A stretch of DNA of 64,000 nt from Clytia hemisphaerica (lineage: Eukaryota; Cnidaria; Hydrozoa; Leptothecata; Clytiidae): contig CACVBU010001145.1 of the NCBI GenBank assembly GCA_902728285.1, positions 1-64,000 on the forward strand. Reading direction: 5' to 3'. This document shows, in pieces, positions 11,640 through 23,000 of this stretch (the first letter of the stretch is position 1; every line of letters begins with the position of its first letter). Below the pieces are notes generated by a model. The model saw nothing but the letters and a program-made list of their open reading frames with translations. It had not been told where the DNA came from and did no database searches. The position numbers and the translations under genes were made by a program.

Positions 11640-11872
11640 CTGAAAAAAGTCACAAAAAAGTGGGAAAGGTTAAGTAGAAATATTGTGGAATGCAAAAAAG
11701 GTAATAAAATAAGACTTCTTCGAATTGGATAAAATTCAATGTCGTTTAAAAAAAAGATTTCTTTTGGTTGTGGCTTGAAAAACTTTCTGAGTTTTTGGCG
11801 TTCGTCAAGATTTCGAAAAAGATGATAGTCCACCAACTTTGTTAGTTCGTTATTCCATTCGTAGTATTGCAT

Positions 11873-12435
11873 TCATCCATTTTGAGTTCCATATTGACTG
11901 ATCAATTCACCCAAGCATCGTCAAAGGAGCTCCTATAAAAAAATTAATAAGTTTGATTACCATCTACTTGGAAAATAAAATGGCTATCCAAATCATATAA
12001 AAACTTTCTTTAAAGACTTAAACAGTAAAAGAAATAGACATCAAATTAAACATTGGAAAGAAAAACAGCAATTTTCTCGAAAGGAATAAAAAATTTTATT
12101 GTGAAAAGACAAAAATTAAAAACTACTTTTTAGGAATTACAGCTCTAATTCCGAGCCAGCAAAGTGAATGTACCATCCAATTGAAGTGCTGAAAATGTGT
12201 AAAAAAAATTATAAGTCACTTTAGAAAGCAAAGTCTTTCAACATCAGACAGTGCAAAAAACTTTATAATGGTAGAAATAGCCCAACACCTATATACATCA
12301 ATTGACCTTCTTCAAAATGATCTATCTTCAAACCCCCATGCCATTTCTCAAGTTTTGTCATAAGATGTATTTGCAAAAAAAGAAGACCAATAAAACATGA
12401 AAATATTTATTGAATTAACAGTTTCAAAATATTCA
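11873..12435. other. No gene seen
   Basis: AT-rich interior of the large element. No exon with both splice borders and open frame was found. Confidence 0.4.
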
Positions 12436-12436
12436 T

Positions 12437-13345
12437 TTGTCTACAAATTCATTTGTTGTAAACTCATAAACTAGCCATATGTAAAAGTTTTTTATGAAAG
12501 CAGGTCTCAAGTTTCATCCAAAGATGCCACATACACAACAAATGTGTAGACCCCGAGAACAATTAAAACTTACACGTATCCGACTAAGCGGTTTAAAATC
12601 AATTCTTTATTCCACAAATTCATTTGTGGTAAACTCACAAACTAGCCATACGTAAAGTTTTTTATGAAAGCAGGTCTCAAGTTTCATCAAAAGATGCCAC
12701 ATACACAACAAATGTGTAGACCCCGAGAACAATTAAAACTTACACGTATCTGGCTAAGCGGTTCAAAATCAATTCTTTATTCCACAAATTCATTTGTCGT
12801 AAACTCATAAACTAGCCATACGTAAAATTTTTTATGAAAGCGGGTTTCAAGTTTCATCAAAAGATGCCACATATATACACAACAAATGTGTAGACCCAGA
12901 GAACAATTAAAACTTACACGTATCTGACTAAGCGGTTTAAAATCAATTCTTTATTCCACAAATTCATTTGTCGTTAACTCACAAACTAGCCATACGTAAA
13001 GTTTTTTATGAAAGCGGGTCTCAAGTTTCATCCAAAGATGCCACATACACAACAAATGTGTAGACCCCGAGAACAATTAAAACTTACACGTATCTGGCTA
13101 AGCGGTTCAAAATCAATTCTTTATTCCACAAATTCATTTGTCGTAAACTCATAAACTAGCCATACACGTAAAGTTTTTTATGAAAGCGGGTCTCAAGTTT
13201 CATCAAAAGATGCCACATACACAACAAATGTGTAGACCCCGAGAACAATTAAAACTTACACGTATCTGACTAAGTGGTTTAAAATCAATTCTTTATTCCA
13301 CAAATTCATTTGTCGTAAACCCTAAAATACTAGCCATCATCATCT
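12437..13345. repeat. Tandem array, ~172-bp unit, about five copies
   Basis: The start word CCACAAATTCATTTG recurs at 12612, 12782, 12956, 13126 and 13298 (spacing 170-174), with a variant first copy near 12437. Units are nearly identical over AACTAGCCATACG, CAAGTTTCATC, ACAAATGTGTAGACCC and AAAACTTACACGTATC. Each unit holds a small inverted motif ACACAACAAATGTGT. On the minus strand each has GTGTAAGT, a donor-like word, but no open exon. Satellite inside the foldback element. Confidence 0.9.
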
Positions 13346-13699
13346 GACTTATAAACAATGAAAATTACATTTTTACTCAAAAATTTATTCACTTGAAACC
13401 CAAGCTTTATTGTTTAAAGAAACCCGTTGAAAGAAATTTTTGTTTTTTCAGCTCAACTTGTACCCTGTGTGTTGAAAGCGAGCTAAAATCAATGTATAGA
13501 AAATAAACTTCAGAAAAATAAATCACAAAAGACAGGACACCAGTATTTTCTATATAGACCAAGACGTTTCTACTGTATTAAAATATTACTTCAAAGAAAT
13601 AGGATTAAACAGAACATGGACAAAGAGAATTGCTCTAAACAGACAAAAAACTTGTACTTAACTGTGTGATTCTTCCCTTCATTTCAAGAGATATGCATC

Positions 13700-13930
13700 A
13701 ACCATCGCCATCTTGTTTGCCGCCAAGCCAGAAAATGAAAGGGAAACTGGGACGAGTTTTGGAATCTTGATAACGGGCGGTATTATGCAGTCGGTATAAG
13801 CGCCCTCGATCGACACCCTTTTAATTTTTCTCAAAAATTTCTAAGTCTGCTGAGGAGCTCAAGCAAGTCGTACGGCAAATTGATAAAGCGCGCCGTGTAA
13901 ACCGGGTTCTCGACCAACTTTTATAATTCT
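13700..13930. promoter_or_regulatory. Possible bidirectional promoter / first-exon area
   Basis: Minus strand: AAGATGGCGATGG at 13714-13702 resembles the YY1-type AAGATGGCGGC element that often overlaps animal start codons; it could be the first exon of the BEN gene, but the frame stops after ten codons. Plus strand: 13847-13926 reads SAEELKQVVRQIDKAR and ends at a TAA, after an AG that may be an acceptor. Sequence here is less AT-rich than its surroundings. Both assignments are weak. Confidence 0.3.
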
Positions 13931-14217
13931 TTTACCTTTTTACAACATTGATTATAATTGATTGTAATTATTAATCCGTGTATATAAACCTTCGTTTGTC
14001 AAAATAAAAAAGTTTCCAATAGTTTCCAAAAATTTCCTTTTGAAACTTCAAGTGTAAGATTTCCCTATGTTGGAAATTATAGGAAACTCGTTGTAAAAAT
14101 TTCGAAATCTGGAAACTAGTTGAAATGTGAAAGTTTCGTAAATTGGAAACTAGTTCCCCAGTGTTTTGCTGCAATGGGGGTTTTCCACGTGAATTTTTCA
14201 AGTATCCAGTCGTATAA

Positions 14218-14528
14218 TTTTTTAACCAGAATCAAGAAAATCTTCACAGAAACTTTGAAAGATATTCAAAGAAACTTTGAAAGATCTTTACAGAAACTTT
14301 CAAAGATCATTAAAGATTCTGTAAAAGATCTTTAAAGATTCTTAGAAATTAAATCATATTCCGAATCTTATAAAGAATATAAAAGTTTCTTTAAAGATCT
14401 TTTTAAGATAAAGATCTTTAAAGAAACATGAAAGAATCTTAAAAAGATCTTTAAAGAATCTTTAGCTTTAATGATCTTTGAAGATCATTAAAGTTCTTGA
14501 AAGATCTTTGAAAGATTTTTGACCAGGG
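14218..14528 (-). repeat. Right arm of foldback element
   Basis: Degenerate GAAACTTTGAAAGATC and AGATCTTTAAAG words ending TTTTTGACCAGGG, inverse of 9603-9890. The words are themselves partly palindromic, so each arm can also fold on itself. Confidence 0.7.
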
Positions 14529-14690
14529 TTTCAGTCAGACGGAGACGCCATACTGTTTTCAGAGGAATTTTTCGATATCTCTACATGAACTAGCAGTAAG
14601 TTTTATGTTCTTTGAATATGCTGTTAGGGGTTTTTGGACCAATATAATTTGATTTCATAAAGATCACAAACAAGCGAGGGGTCCCTTTAA

Positions 14691-15290
14691 GTTGTTCATG
14701 TGTATCGCTATCCCAAAATTTATTTCTCTCGTTCAGCAACATTTAACCGGCGTTTACGACGACGGGAACCGTCTAGGATTGTACTAACCCAAAAAATGAA
14801 ATGTTCTTTAATTTTTTCTCTTGTCTCCCGAATAGACGGGGGGGGGGGTCCGAACAAACAGGGGGGTAAGAAGATTTTCTAAATTCTAATAAGCGGTGGG
14901 GGGGGGTGAAATAAGAGGGGGGGGTAATTTGAAGACAGAATTTTGGTATCAAGTATCAAATGAACGTTATAGGATCCGGTGAACTTAAATAAGACCTTCA
15001 ATAAGCCCTCAGCAGGGTTTCTTTGTTCATTTTTCCATTTTTCTCAAAAAAGTACAGCACCCTAAATTATGATCGAAAGGTTTTTAGTGACGGTATTTTG
15101 AGTTTATTTTGTACGGTATTCCGATAAATTTCGTTAATTCGATATTGCCTCCTTATATTGAGCGGCAGCCCCTCCAGCAAGCAAAAAAATTTTTGATGAT
15201 TTAAATGTAGACAAACTACAGATATCTCGAGTTTTTCCCTGTACGATGAAGAAAAACCTTTGCTGGGAACAGGGAATTTCTATGGTGATG
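14691..15290. other. No gene seen; G-rich tracts
   Basis: Several long G runs occur near 14840-14925. No exon recognised. Confidence 0.45.
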
Positions 15291-15309
15291 GTAAAGATGG
15301 AATTTCCCA

Positions 15310-15672
15310 CTTCGTCTAATCTGATTGGTCGAGACGTGATCACGTGGTGATTTCCCCTAACGACCAAGATTAAAAATATTACTTCACCTACTTTAATTGT
15401 TTTATGAAAACAAAAGAAGCATTCGTTAAGAGATTTTAAATAGAGCGAACTTTGAAGCTTTGCGTTAGTTGATGAGAAGAGAGGTTCTTGTTGTTGTAAA
15501 AAACAGAGTTTACTTTTTCGATTATTGCATCTATAGATTGAATGTAGAGATTTTCTTGCTTGTACAGTGCGTTGGACCCTGTCCATTTGTGTAATCGATG
15601 GAGTCGCCGTTTTGGTCTATATTTGGTCAATTACTGGATTACTAGAAGTTAAGGTTGGCTCCAAATGAAGAA
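15310..15672 (+). promoter_or_regulatory. Promoter-like region upstream of the bZIP paralogue
   Basis: Contains GATTGGTC (inverted CCAAT box) near 15322 and GTGATCACGTGG near 15336-15347, which includes an E-box CACGTG. It lies 300-350 bp upstream of the ATG at 15673. Assignment rests only on these words and on position. Confidence 0.3.
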
Positions 15673-16682
15673 ATGCGGGCTGAAATTGAAGAAATATGGG
15701 ATGAAATTGAAGAACTTAGAAATGAAGGTTAGTAAAATTTAAGACATCTTAAGTCGGAACTCTCAAATACACGAATTTCCTATTAGCAGATTCATATAAA
15801 AAAGTCACGCAGAAATGCCAATTAAAGCTCTGATTGGCTGAAAATTGCACACATGAACGTCCTTTTCTATTTTTAGTTCAGTTCTATTTGCCAAGTGCTC
15901 TTCCTTTTATCAGTGCGCATTCTTCTTTGAAGACAAATAACTGATTGTGAGATAGCTTTGCAAAGTGTAGCCTGATTAAAACTAGTCATAGCTTTCACTA
16001 AATGCCCACGCAGAAGTATGACCATCATTCTTTCAAAATAAACAAAAATCGTCTAATTCTGATAAATCTACAAGTCAGAATCCTCATTTTAATGATGACC
16101 TACGTTTTGGGGGCCGTCTCCGTTTTGGGGGCCATATACTGTATCATGGATTAAGTGAATCTTTTTCTTTTTTAGATTCTCATGATGAGTCGTTACCTTA
16201 GGCTGCCCACATCCCCTCTGATAAGTTTTGATATAGGGGATGCGAATCAGGCTCACAAAACCGTTCCGAACTTAGCAAAAAATCTGCTAACCAAAAAAAG
16301 AGTTGAATGATAGAGAACTTTGATTGACAGTTTGTCGTCTTTTGTTATCTTGAAAGTTTTGTTTGCTAATTCAATTAATTTCGATAGCTATTCGGTAATT
16401 TTCTCGGAAGCGATATCAGAGCCTGATTCGCATCCCCTATATCAAAACTAATTTGGGGATGCATGCAGCATATCGTTACCTATGCAACAAGTGTGTACTT
16501 CGAGATCAGTTCATCGCCGATACTATGAACCTGAATTATATTTTATTGAGACAAATTCGATAAAGAATAAATCTGTTGAAGATTTAAAGGACAAATCTGT
16601 TAAAGATTTCAGCTTTCGTCGTAAAGAAAAACGAAAAGTAACAAACAGAAAATCTGTAGATAGGTATAAAGAAAATGGCTGA
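15673..16682 (+). pseudogene. Zipper-less bZIP paralogue split by a MITE
   Basis: Exon 1 (15673-15727, MRAEIEEIWDEIEELRNE, acidic helix) ends in phase 1 at GTTAGT. Exon 2 starts at 16176 after a CTTTTTTAG acceptor nearly identical to those of the bZIP gene at 34533, 36275 and 37618. Exon 2 begins DSHDESLP, matching DSPDELSP of the full gene. A MITE (16199-16472) then splits it and places TAG at 16199-16201, so the present product would be 26 residues. Removing the insert and one 9-bp duplication leaves a continuous frame of 92 codons ending near 16682. That frame holds RRKEKRKVTNRKSVDRY, the basic region, then a stop before any leucine zipper. So the ancestral copy was already short. A basic region alone might have bound DNA poorly or acted as a nuclear localisation signal; this is inference. 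Confidence 0.7.
16199..16472. mobile_element. MITE with 9-bp target duplication inside the bZIP paralogue exon
   Basis: Ends are ~50-bp imperfect inverted repeats: the left TAGGCTGC..CATCCCC and GATATAGGGGATGCGAATCA are mirrored at 16425-16472. Flanked by a perfect 9-bp duplication TCGTTACCT (16190-16198 and 16473-16481). A 9-bp duplication suggests the Mutator group (Merlin is 8-9 bp). The empty site is readable from the homologous exon at 37619. Confidence 0.85.
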
Positions 16683-19600
16683 AACGTGGCTGGATAAAAT
16701 ATATCTGCATGGACATGTCTATTTGGAAATGGCTGAAAGTCATATGCTACAGGGTTTTATAGGTAAGGGGACTCTTTTTGTTGGACCTACACCTCGGAGG
16801 TTCTTTAACCCTTAAAAGCACCTAATTAAAAAAAAAAAATAGCTAGTTCAAACTTTAAAGGCCCACTGTGTGGACCTGACTGAATGATAGAAAGGTGCCC
16901 GGTGGTAAAACTTCAAATCAGTTCGCTAGAAGACAGAATAAAGTAAAGCAGGGCTAAATTTGGAGGTTCTCGGATCACTTGTTCACCAAAAATGGTCAAA
17001 AAACGGTCAACATCTCAAAATAACGGATTTTTGTCAAAATTCTGCATTTTTTTTTACTTTTTGGCTTAAAATCTCGCTGGGAAGACTCACCTTTGAATCT
17101 TTTTTTGCTAACCCTGAAGCTCGATTTATTTCCTACTAGTTAGACCAAAAATATTTTTTTTCTGGCCCTAAACATTAGATTTTCTTGTTTGAAATTTTCT
17201 CTTTTGGAATTTTCAGTGGAAATGATCATTTCTCGCAATTGGCTTAATATTTTTCTCTGATTTTTTCCACAATGATGTTAAGTGGTAATGTTTGAAATGT
17301 GACGGAGCCAAATTTTCGAAAAAATATTTTTTAAGGAATCTTTGGGCCAAAAATTAGCTAAAAATTAGGTTTTTTTGAAATTTGTGTGAGATTGCTTCAC
17401 TAGTTTTTTCAAATTATTAGCATGCCAGAAGAAGCCTTTTTTTCAGGAAAAATCTTTGCCTTAAAAGTCGGATGTAATAATTTGGGAAAATTCCCTTTTG
17501 TCATTTTCGGGGAAAAGAGCATTTTTCGCGTTTAGGTTTGTATTTTTTTAACCTTTTAGCCTACATTTTTGTACGGTTGTGGTAATTTTTCTATTTTCTT
17601 TTATTACATTTGCCTTCAGCATGTAGCTTTGTAGATTTTCCTATATGTTCTTTTGAGGAGAACTGAGTGATAGATGACGGCCTTCTGTACCCTGAGTATC
17701 AGAGGTTAGGTTTTCAAAGAAAGTAGTAACCTCTGAAGACAAATATTAGAAATTTTATCGCGCATGTGTCAATCTAATCATTGTAGAAAAAATCAAAGAT
17801 GAAGAGCAAATATTACCATATTAATGTCTAGCAGACTGTATCAGTATGCAGTTTACTATTTACGAATTCCCCAGAAACCTCCAAGTGTTGTTGAAATGAG
17901 TTTATTTCGAAAGAAATCTTTTACATGATCCCCAAATGTATAACAGTAATTACTAAACTTTTAATTATGGAAATGTCACTTTAATTGAATCGAAACAAGA
18001 CGACTAGAAGTCGAAAATTTCGCTTTAAATAAGACGAAGAAGAAAAGAACATTGAAATCCTTGGAGAACAATGGGCTCACAATTAAAACTTGACGAGGAA
18101 TGCGGAAAATTAATAAGATAAACCTATTTTGAGTGAGTTTAGAACGAAAGGCAAGGTAAAATTTTACATCATTTCTGGTCGAAAATATCCAATATTTTGA
18201 ACTTGAAAAGACAAGATTCGAGATTCCAAGCAATTCGTAGAAAAGTTTTCTTTCATTCTGGCCGAAAATGTGCTTTCGTTTTTTAATGAACAGGGGAAAT
18301 ACAGGTTGGTACAGGGGCAAAAACTTGAGTTTGGATTTCATGAATCTAAAAATTATATTTCCAAGTATTCGTAATTCCAAAAGTTCGATAGTACATAGCT
18401 CATAGAAAATAGCTAGCAATTTACAAATTTACAAGTATTGTGCAAATTTGGCTTTTTTTCACATCCGGTGGATTTCCGGCTTCCAAAATAATAAAAATTA
18501 GTTTTCAGTGTTTCGTTTACATAAATGTCACATTTCGAGTAATCAAACCATACAAAGTGTACATACCAAAACGTTTTTTTATCCAACAGGAACAAATCAC
18601 CAGACATTTCGAAAATTGAGGTCAAGTCAGGATACGTCGAAGAAGTCACAGTGGAATCATGGAAATCGCGATAAGAATTGTTATTTTTGTATTATCAATG
18701 GTCGGTTGGTGGCTGAGCGCGACAGTTGATTTGCTATAGAAATGCTGAAAATCATAAAATTTTATGTTTCCAATGAGCAAATACAGCATATTGTGGAAAT
18801 CGGATGAAACGATGATATGGTACAATGACTTTAAGCGCATATTTTGCAGTATCGATGTTGGCGATTGTATCGAATGTTGGTGATTGTAATGAAAATTTTC
18901 GAAACCATTCGACTCTTTGTTAATAAAGACTGAAAATGACGACGATTTAGGATATTTTGAGATTCAATGAATTCAAGCTGCATTAGGATAAGCGATTACA
19001 TCAATTCCAAAATAGAAATATATATCCACTTATACCACTATTCAACGTTTCAATAATTATCCTTATAATATCAACCAAAATGCATACATATATAGATGAA
19101 TCAATTCACTTGCAATGTACTTCCATATTTTTTCATTCCATATTTTTCCATATCGTCTATTTTTTAACTCTGTGACAGTCTTTTTGATTTTTGAGTAGGC
19201 AAATGAATAACAAAAAGAGTACAAGAAAATAATAAAACAATTAACAAAAGCCTATTAAAAAATGGTAGAAATATTACTTTGTTCTGAATAAAATAATTTC
19301 AAAAAATCTAATAATTATGAAAAACAGAAGAAAAATGATAAATATAAAAAATAGGAATAAATAATATAAAAAATAGGAATAAATAATACAATAAATAAAA
19401 TGATACATTAAATGCCATACCCATAGGTATGTAAGTTTCCTGACGAGATAGTAATCAAAAATGAATTAATGAAAGGCATCTTTAAACTAATTGTCCTTTG
19501 TCTATAGATTTTTTCTACCATAGACCATCCATAAAAGACACTCACACATATTTGACCCATTTCTCAGACCCTCCCCAACTTCATCTGCAAATGTCAAACT

Positions 19601-20020
19601 CAACAGAGCCCTCCTTTTGGTTAATGCAGAAATGTCTTTTAAGAATAGTCTTTAAACGTCAGAAAACTTACATAAGAATGGACGGGGTGGTGGGATGACC
19701 TTAATTGCATATTTCCAACAGAGTTAAGCTTCAATCCTTAATTACAAAGTTAATTTTATCCAGAATCAAACATGTACTGATATCATATTAACAGATTTTC
19801 GATAACATCATTGCTTTAAAGAGTATTCCTGGTTTACTCAGTCTATCACAAAAAATTTCCTTTGATCAATTCAAACTGTTCATAAAGAAGCACCTATGAC
19901 AACATAAGCAAATGTATCTTTTGACCACTCAAAACTAATCATCAGAAAGTTGAGATCATCCACCACCCCAGTTTCCAACCCCCCCCCTCGTCCCGCCGGG
20001 AATCGCCTCTGACGGGTATT
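16683..20020. other. No gene seen; 3' flank of the Helentron at its right
   Basis: AT-rich. The longest open frame (minus, 17976-18419) is rich in Phe, Leu and Ser, without family signatures, and I do not accept it. A 22-bp AATAGGAATAAATAATA-type duplication lies near 19345-19390. GGGGTGGTGGGATGACC (19684-19700) and GATCATCCACCACCCC (19954-19969) form an imperfect inverted pair just beyond the Helentron stop codon; with the TCCCGCCGGGA palindrome near 19992-20002 these may belong to its 3' end. Confidence 0.4.
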
Positions 20021-23000
20021 CTAAGCTAGCAAAGTCAGCGATAATTTGATTCCATCATGATCGGATAAGTTCACACATTTACGAATAACTTCAATACCAT
20101 ACTCGTGCACCAATTCCTTATGTGTCCAAATTTGATCAAGCATTTTCCCATCGATATGTGTTGGAAAGTTCGGAACTAAATCATAATCTTGGAGAATGTC
20201 AGCCAACAATTGATCATGCTCCATTTCAAAGCCGTCCATGTTGAAGTCTCCTAAAATGATATCAATTGTGTATCTTTCAATAAATTGAGCAAGATTGTAA
20301 CAGAACACATCACGTTGAATTCTTGAACTTTTATAGAGAACCAAAACACAAAATCCCTTTTCAGTAAATTCAGCTTTTCTAAATTTTACAAGAGAAAAGC
20401 ATGATGAATGATCATACTCATCAATGTCAATAAAAGAAGGAGAATGACAGACAGTAACACTGTTGAATTTATGCTGGTCAATATTATGACTAAGAATATA
20501 ATAAGGAAGTTTTTCATGAATACTTTGTTTGTCTTCCTCAGAATGCTCATAACTCATCTGTGTCTCTGTCAGACATAACAAATCATTTTCATACAAAAAT
20601 CTGTCCTTTTGAATATCAACTGCATGTCGTTTTAAAGATCTTACATTCAATAGGCAAACATTTAAATTAGAACTGCACCTCATAATATCTGCAACTCTTT
20701 CAACTTTGTTCTGACGCAATCGTGTGTATTCTTCACTAACTTTATCACTACAGACAAAAGCACTACGTCGATATTGACCAGTAAAGTACAAACCATTTAA
20801 ATTTTTCACTCTGCTCATTGCAACATACATTTGACCAGCATTGAACTTTCTTTGCCTTGCAAGGTCAAAACTAACGACTACTGAATCCAAAGTCAATCCT
20901 TGAACTTTGTGCACTGTACAAGCATAAGCTAGCTTAAGAGGAAATTGTGTCCGAGAAATGATAGGTGAAGTGTATGGGTTTTTTTTGTCAAAGGGAAAAT
21001 TTACCTCACTCTTTTCAATGGGAACAGTTTCAGTGGCCTTAGCATATTGGTCTTTACTTTGAGCTTTTATTCCAGCCGTCTTATCGTCTAGTTTAACATA
21101 AATTAGCTCTACTTTATTGTTTCTGAATTTTACCTCAGTGACGGTTCCAAGTTGACCATTGATCAACCTATCCTCTATATCAATATTACTAATTAGCATT
21201 ACTCTTGCACATATTTTCAAATCAAATAGAACTGATAAGCCACCTGTATCGTTAAGTGGCAGGTTTTTAACCTTGGTGATTTGAGATTCAGTAAAATCCC
21301 TTGGATAAACGTCCATAGCTTCTACATTTATTGTTTCCGAGGGCAGAGTATCTAATCTTTGAATATTGTGAAGATGGACTGAAGCATTTTCTGCAAACAA
21401 ATGCAATGATTCTATTGGATAATCAGGGTGTTCTCGTGTTATCAGTCTAGATTTAATCATACTTTCATCATTACTATTCAATTCACCTACTCTTACATTG
21501 TTCAAGAGATCAATGAAGTCAGAGTCATCCTTTTGACGCATAATCTCATCTAATTCAGCTAGTTTGAATAGGTGCCATAATTTGAATGCACCAATAATAG
21601 GTCCCTCAGTTGAAAATACTGGACTTTGAAAAATTGGAGGTAATTGAAAGAGGTCTCCACAAACAATGATACTTTTCCCTGCAAATGGTGTGTTGTCATT
21701 TACACCAAAAATTTCACATAATCTTGTATGGATGTTCAAAAGCTGTTGCGACGAAATCATAGATATTTCATCAATTATTATCAACTTTACGTGATGTAAT
21801 TTATTTCTAATGGCAGTCCTTTGTTTGTCAGCCATATTTCTGAATTTTCCAACTGGAATACTCAATCCTGTGTGTACTGTGGTGCCAGATATATTGATAG
21901 CTGCTATACCAGTTGGGGCCAATTTAATAATACGTGGCTTTTCTAGCTCATCACTTTTATATGCTAGGACTTTTGACAAACAATTGTAAATACATTTAAT
22001 TAAGTGAGATTTTCCTACGCCCGCACCACCTGTTAAAAATATTCTCAATGGTTCTAGTAGTACAGGATTATTGGACTTGGAATTTTGCACATACATTTTT
22101 CCCCAATTTAGTACTATATCAAAAATATCTCTTTGCTTAGAATTTAAAGATCTTATATGGGTATTGATTTGGTCATCAGTTTGCAAGCTATGAACTGTTT
22201 GAGTAAATGGTGCAAAATTTTGTTCAATATCATGACTTTCATCATCATTTTCACTGTCTGATGAGTTGCTCATTAGGTCTTGTACTTCATCATTTTCTTG
22301 TTGAGCAAAGGCATCTTGATTATGCATAAGGTCATTGCGATAGTTTTGAAGTACTAAATCAACAAGATGACCATCAGGTTCAAAAATTTGCTTGTTCTCG
22401 TTAACAACTGCATTGACTTCATCTAAATTGAGCTTCAACACATACGAGCCATCAAGTTTCAAATCATTCTCTTCTGATCTAAATGGGTAAAACAACATTA
22501 GAATATGGTGGGAAAATTTTTCTGGATGTTTGTTTTTGTTAGGAGTGTAGTACCTCAAAACTTTTGGAACTTTACGAAGCTTAAGTTTTTCCTTACTGTT
22601 GAGTAATTTGGCTGATTTTGGAAGTGTTTGGGGTTCTTGATGATTCACTGCACTTGTTGAATCATCTAGTACAGTAGGCTGCCAATCATTTTCATCATTT
22701 GTATTTTTTTTTGTGTCTAATGTATAGTTTGCACAGAATGTGGCATAACACATAGTATTGAATTGCCCTGTGTTTGGGCGGTCAATATATCTGTTTAACA
22801 TATTTCGTTTGAAAAGATCATCAGAATCCTCAGGCAATTCCTCAATTTCTTCTTTTGACTTGAAAATTCTGTACCTTTGATCAGGTAAGTTAGTGTTAAC
22901 GAATGAAATAGCAGGAAAGCATTTTCTAAGCCACAGTTCAGGCATTGTTAAGTAAACTGCTTCCTGGATTGAGCATTCTCTATTAGAGTTGTAAACTTTG

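Larger units (their letters stand above)
9226..14686. mobile_element. Large TTAA-flanked element carrying a BEN-domain gene
   Basis: AGGGACCCCTCGCTT at 9226-9240 is the exact inverse of AAGCGAGGGGTCCCT at 14672-14686, and each end abuts TTAA (9222-9225, 14687-14690). TTAA duplications are typical of piggyBac-type and Kolobok-type transposons. The 5.46-kb interior contains the foldback ends at 9603 and 14528, the BEN gene and a tandem array. I see no DDE transposase, so if it is one element it is non-autonomous or its enzyme is elsewhere. The composite could also be two nested elements. Confidence 0.55.

Noticed and set aside
12437..13345. CRISPR-like array
   Set aside because: Units are contiguous ~172-bp repeats without unique spacers and the genome is animal.
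15134..15586. 150-codon minus-strand open frame
   Set aside because: No family signature; it overlaps the promoter-like CCAAT/E-box area and reads as chance.
17976..18419. 147-codon minus-strand open frame rich in Phe and Leu
   Set aside because: Composition is that of AT-rich noncoding DNA; no motif, splice context or homology recognised.
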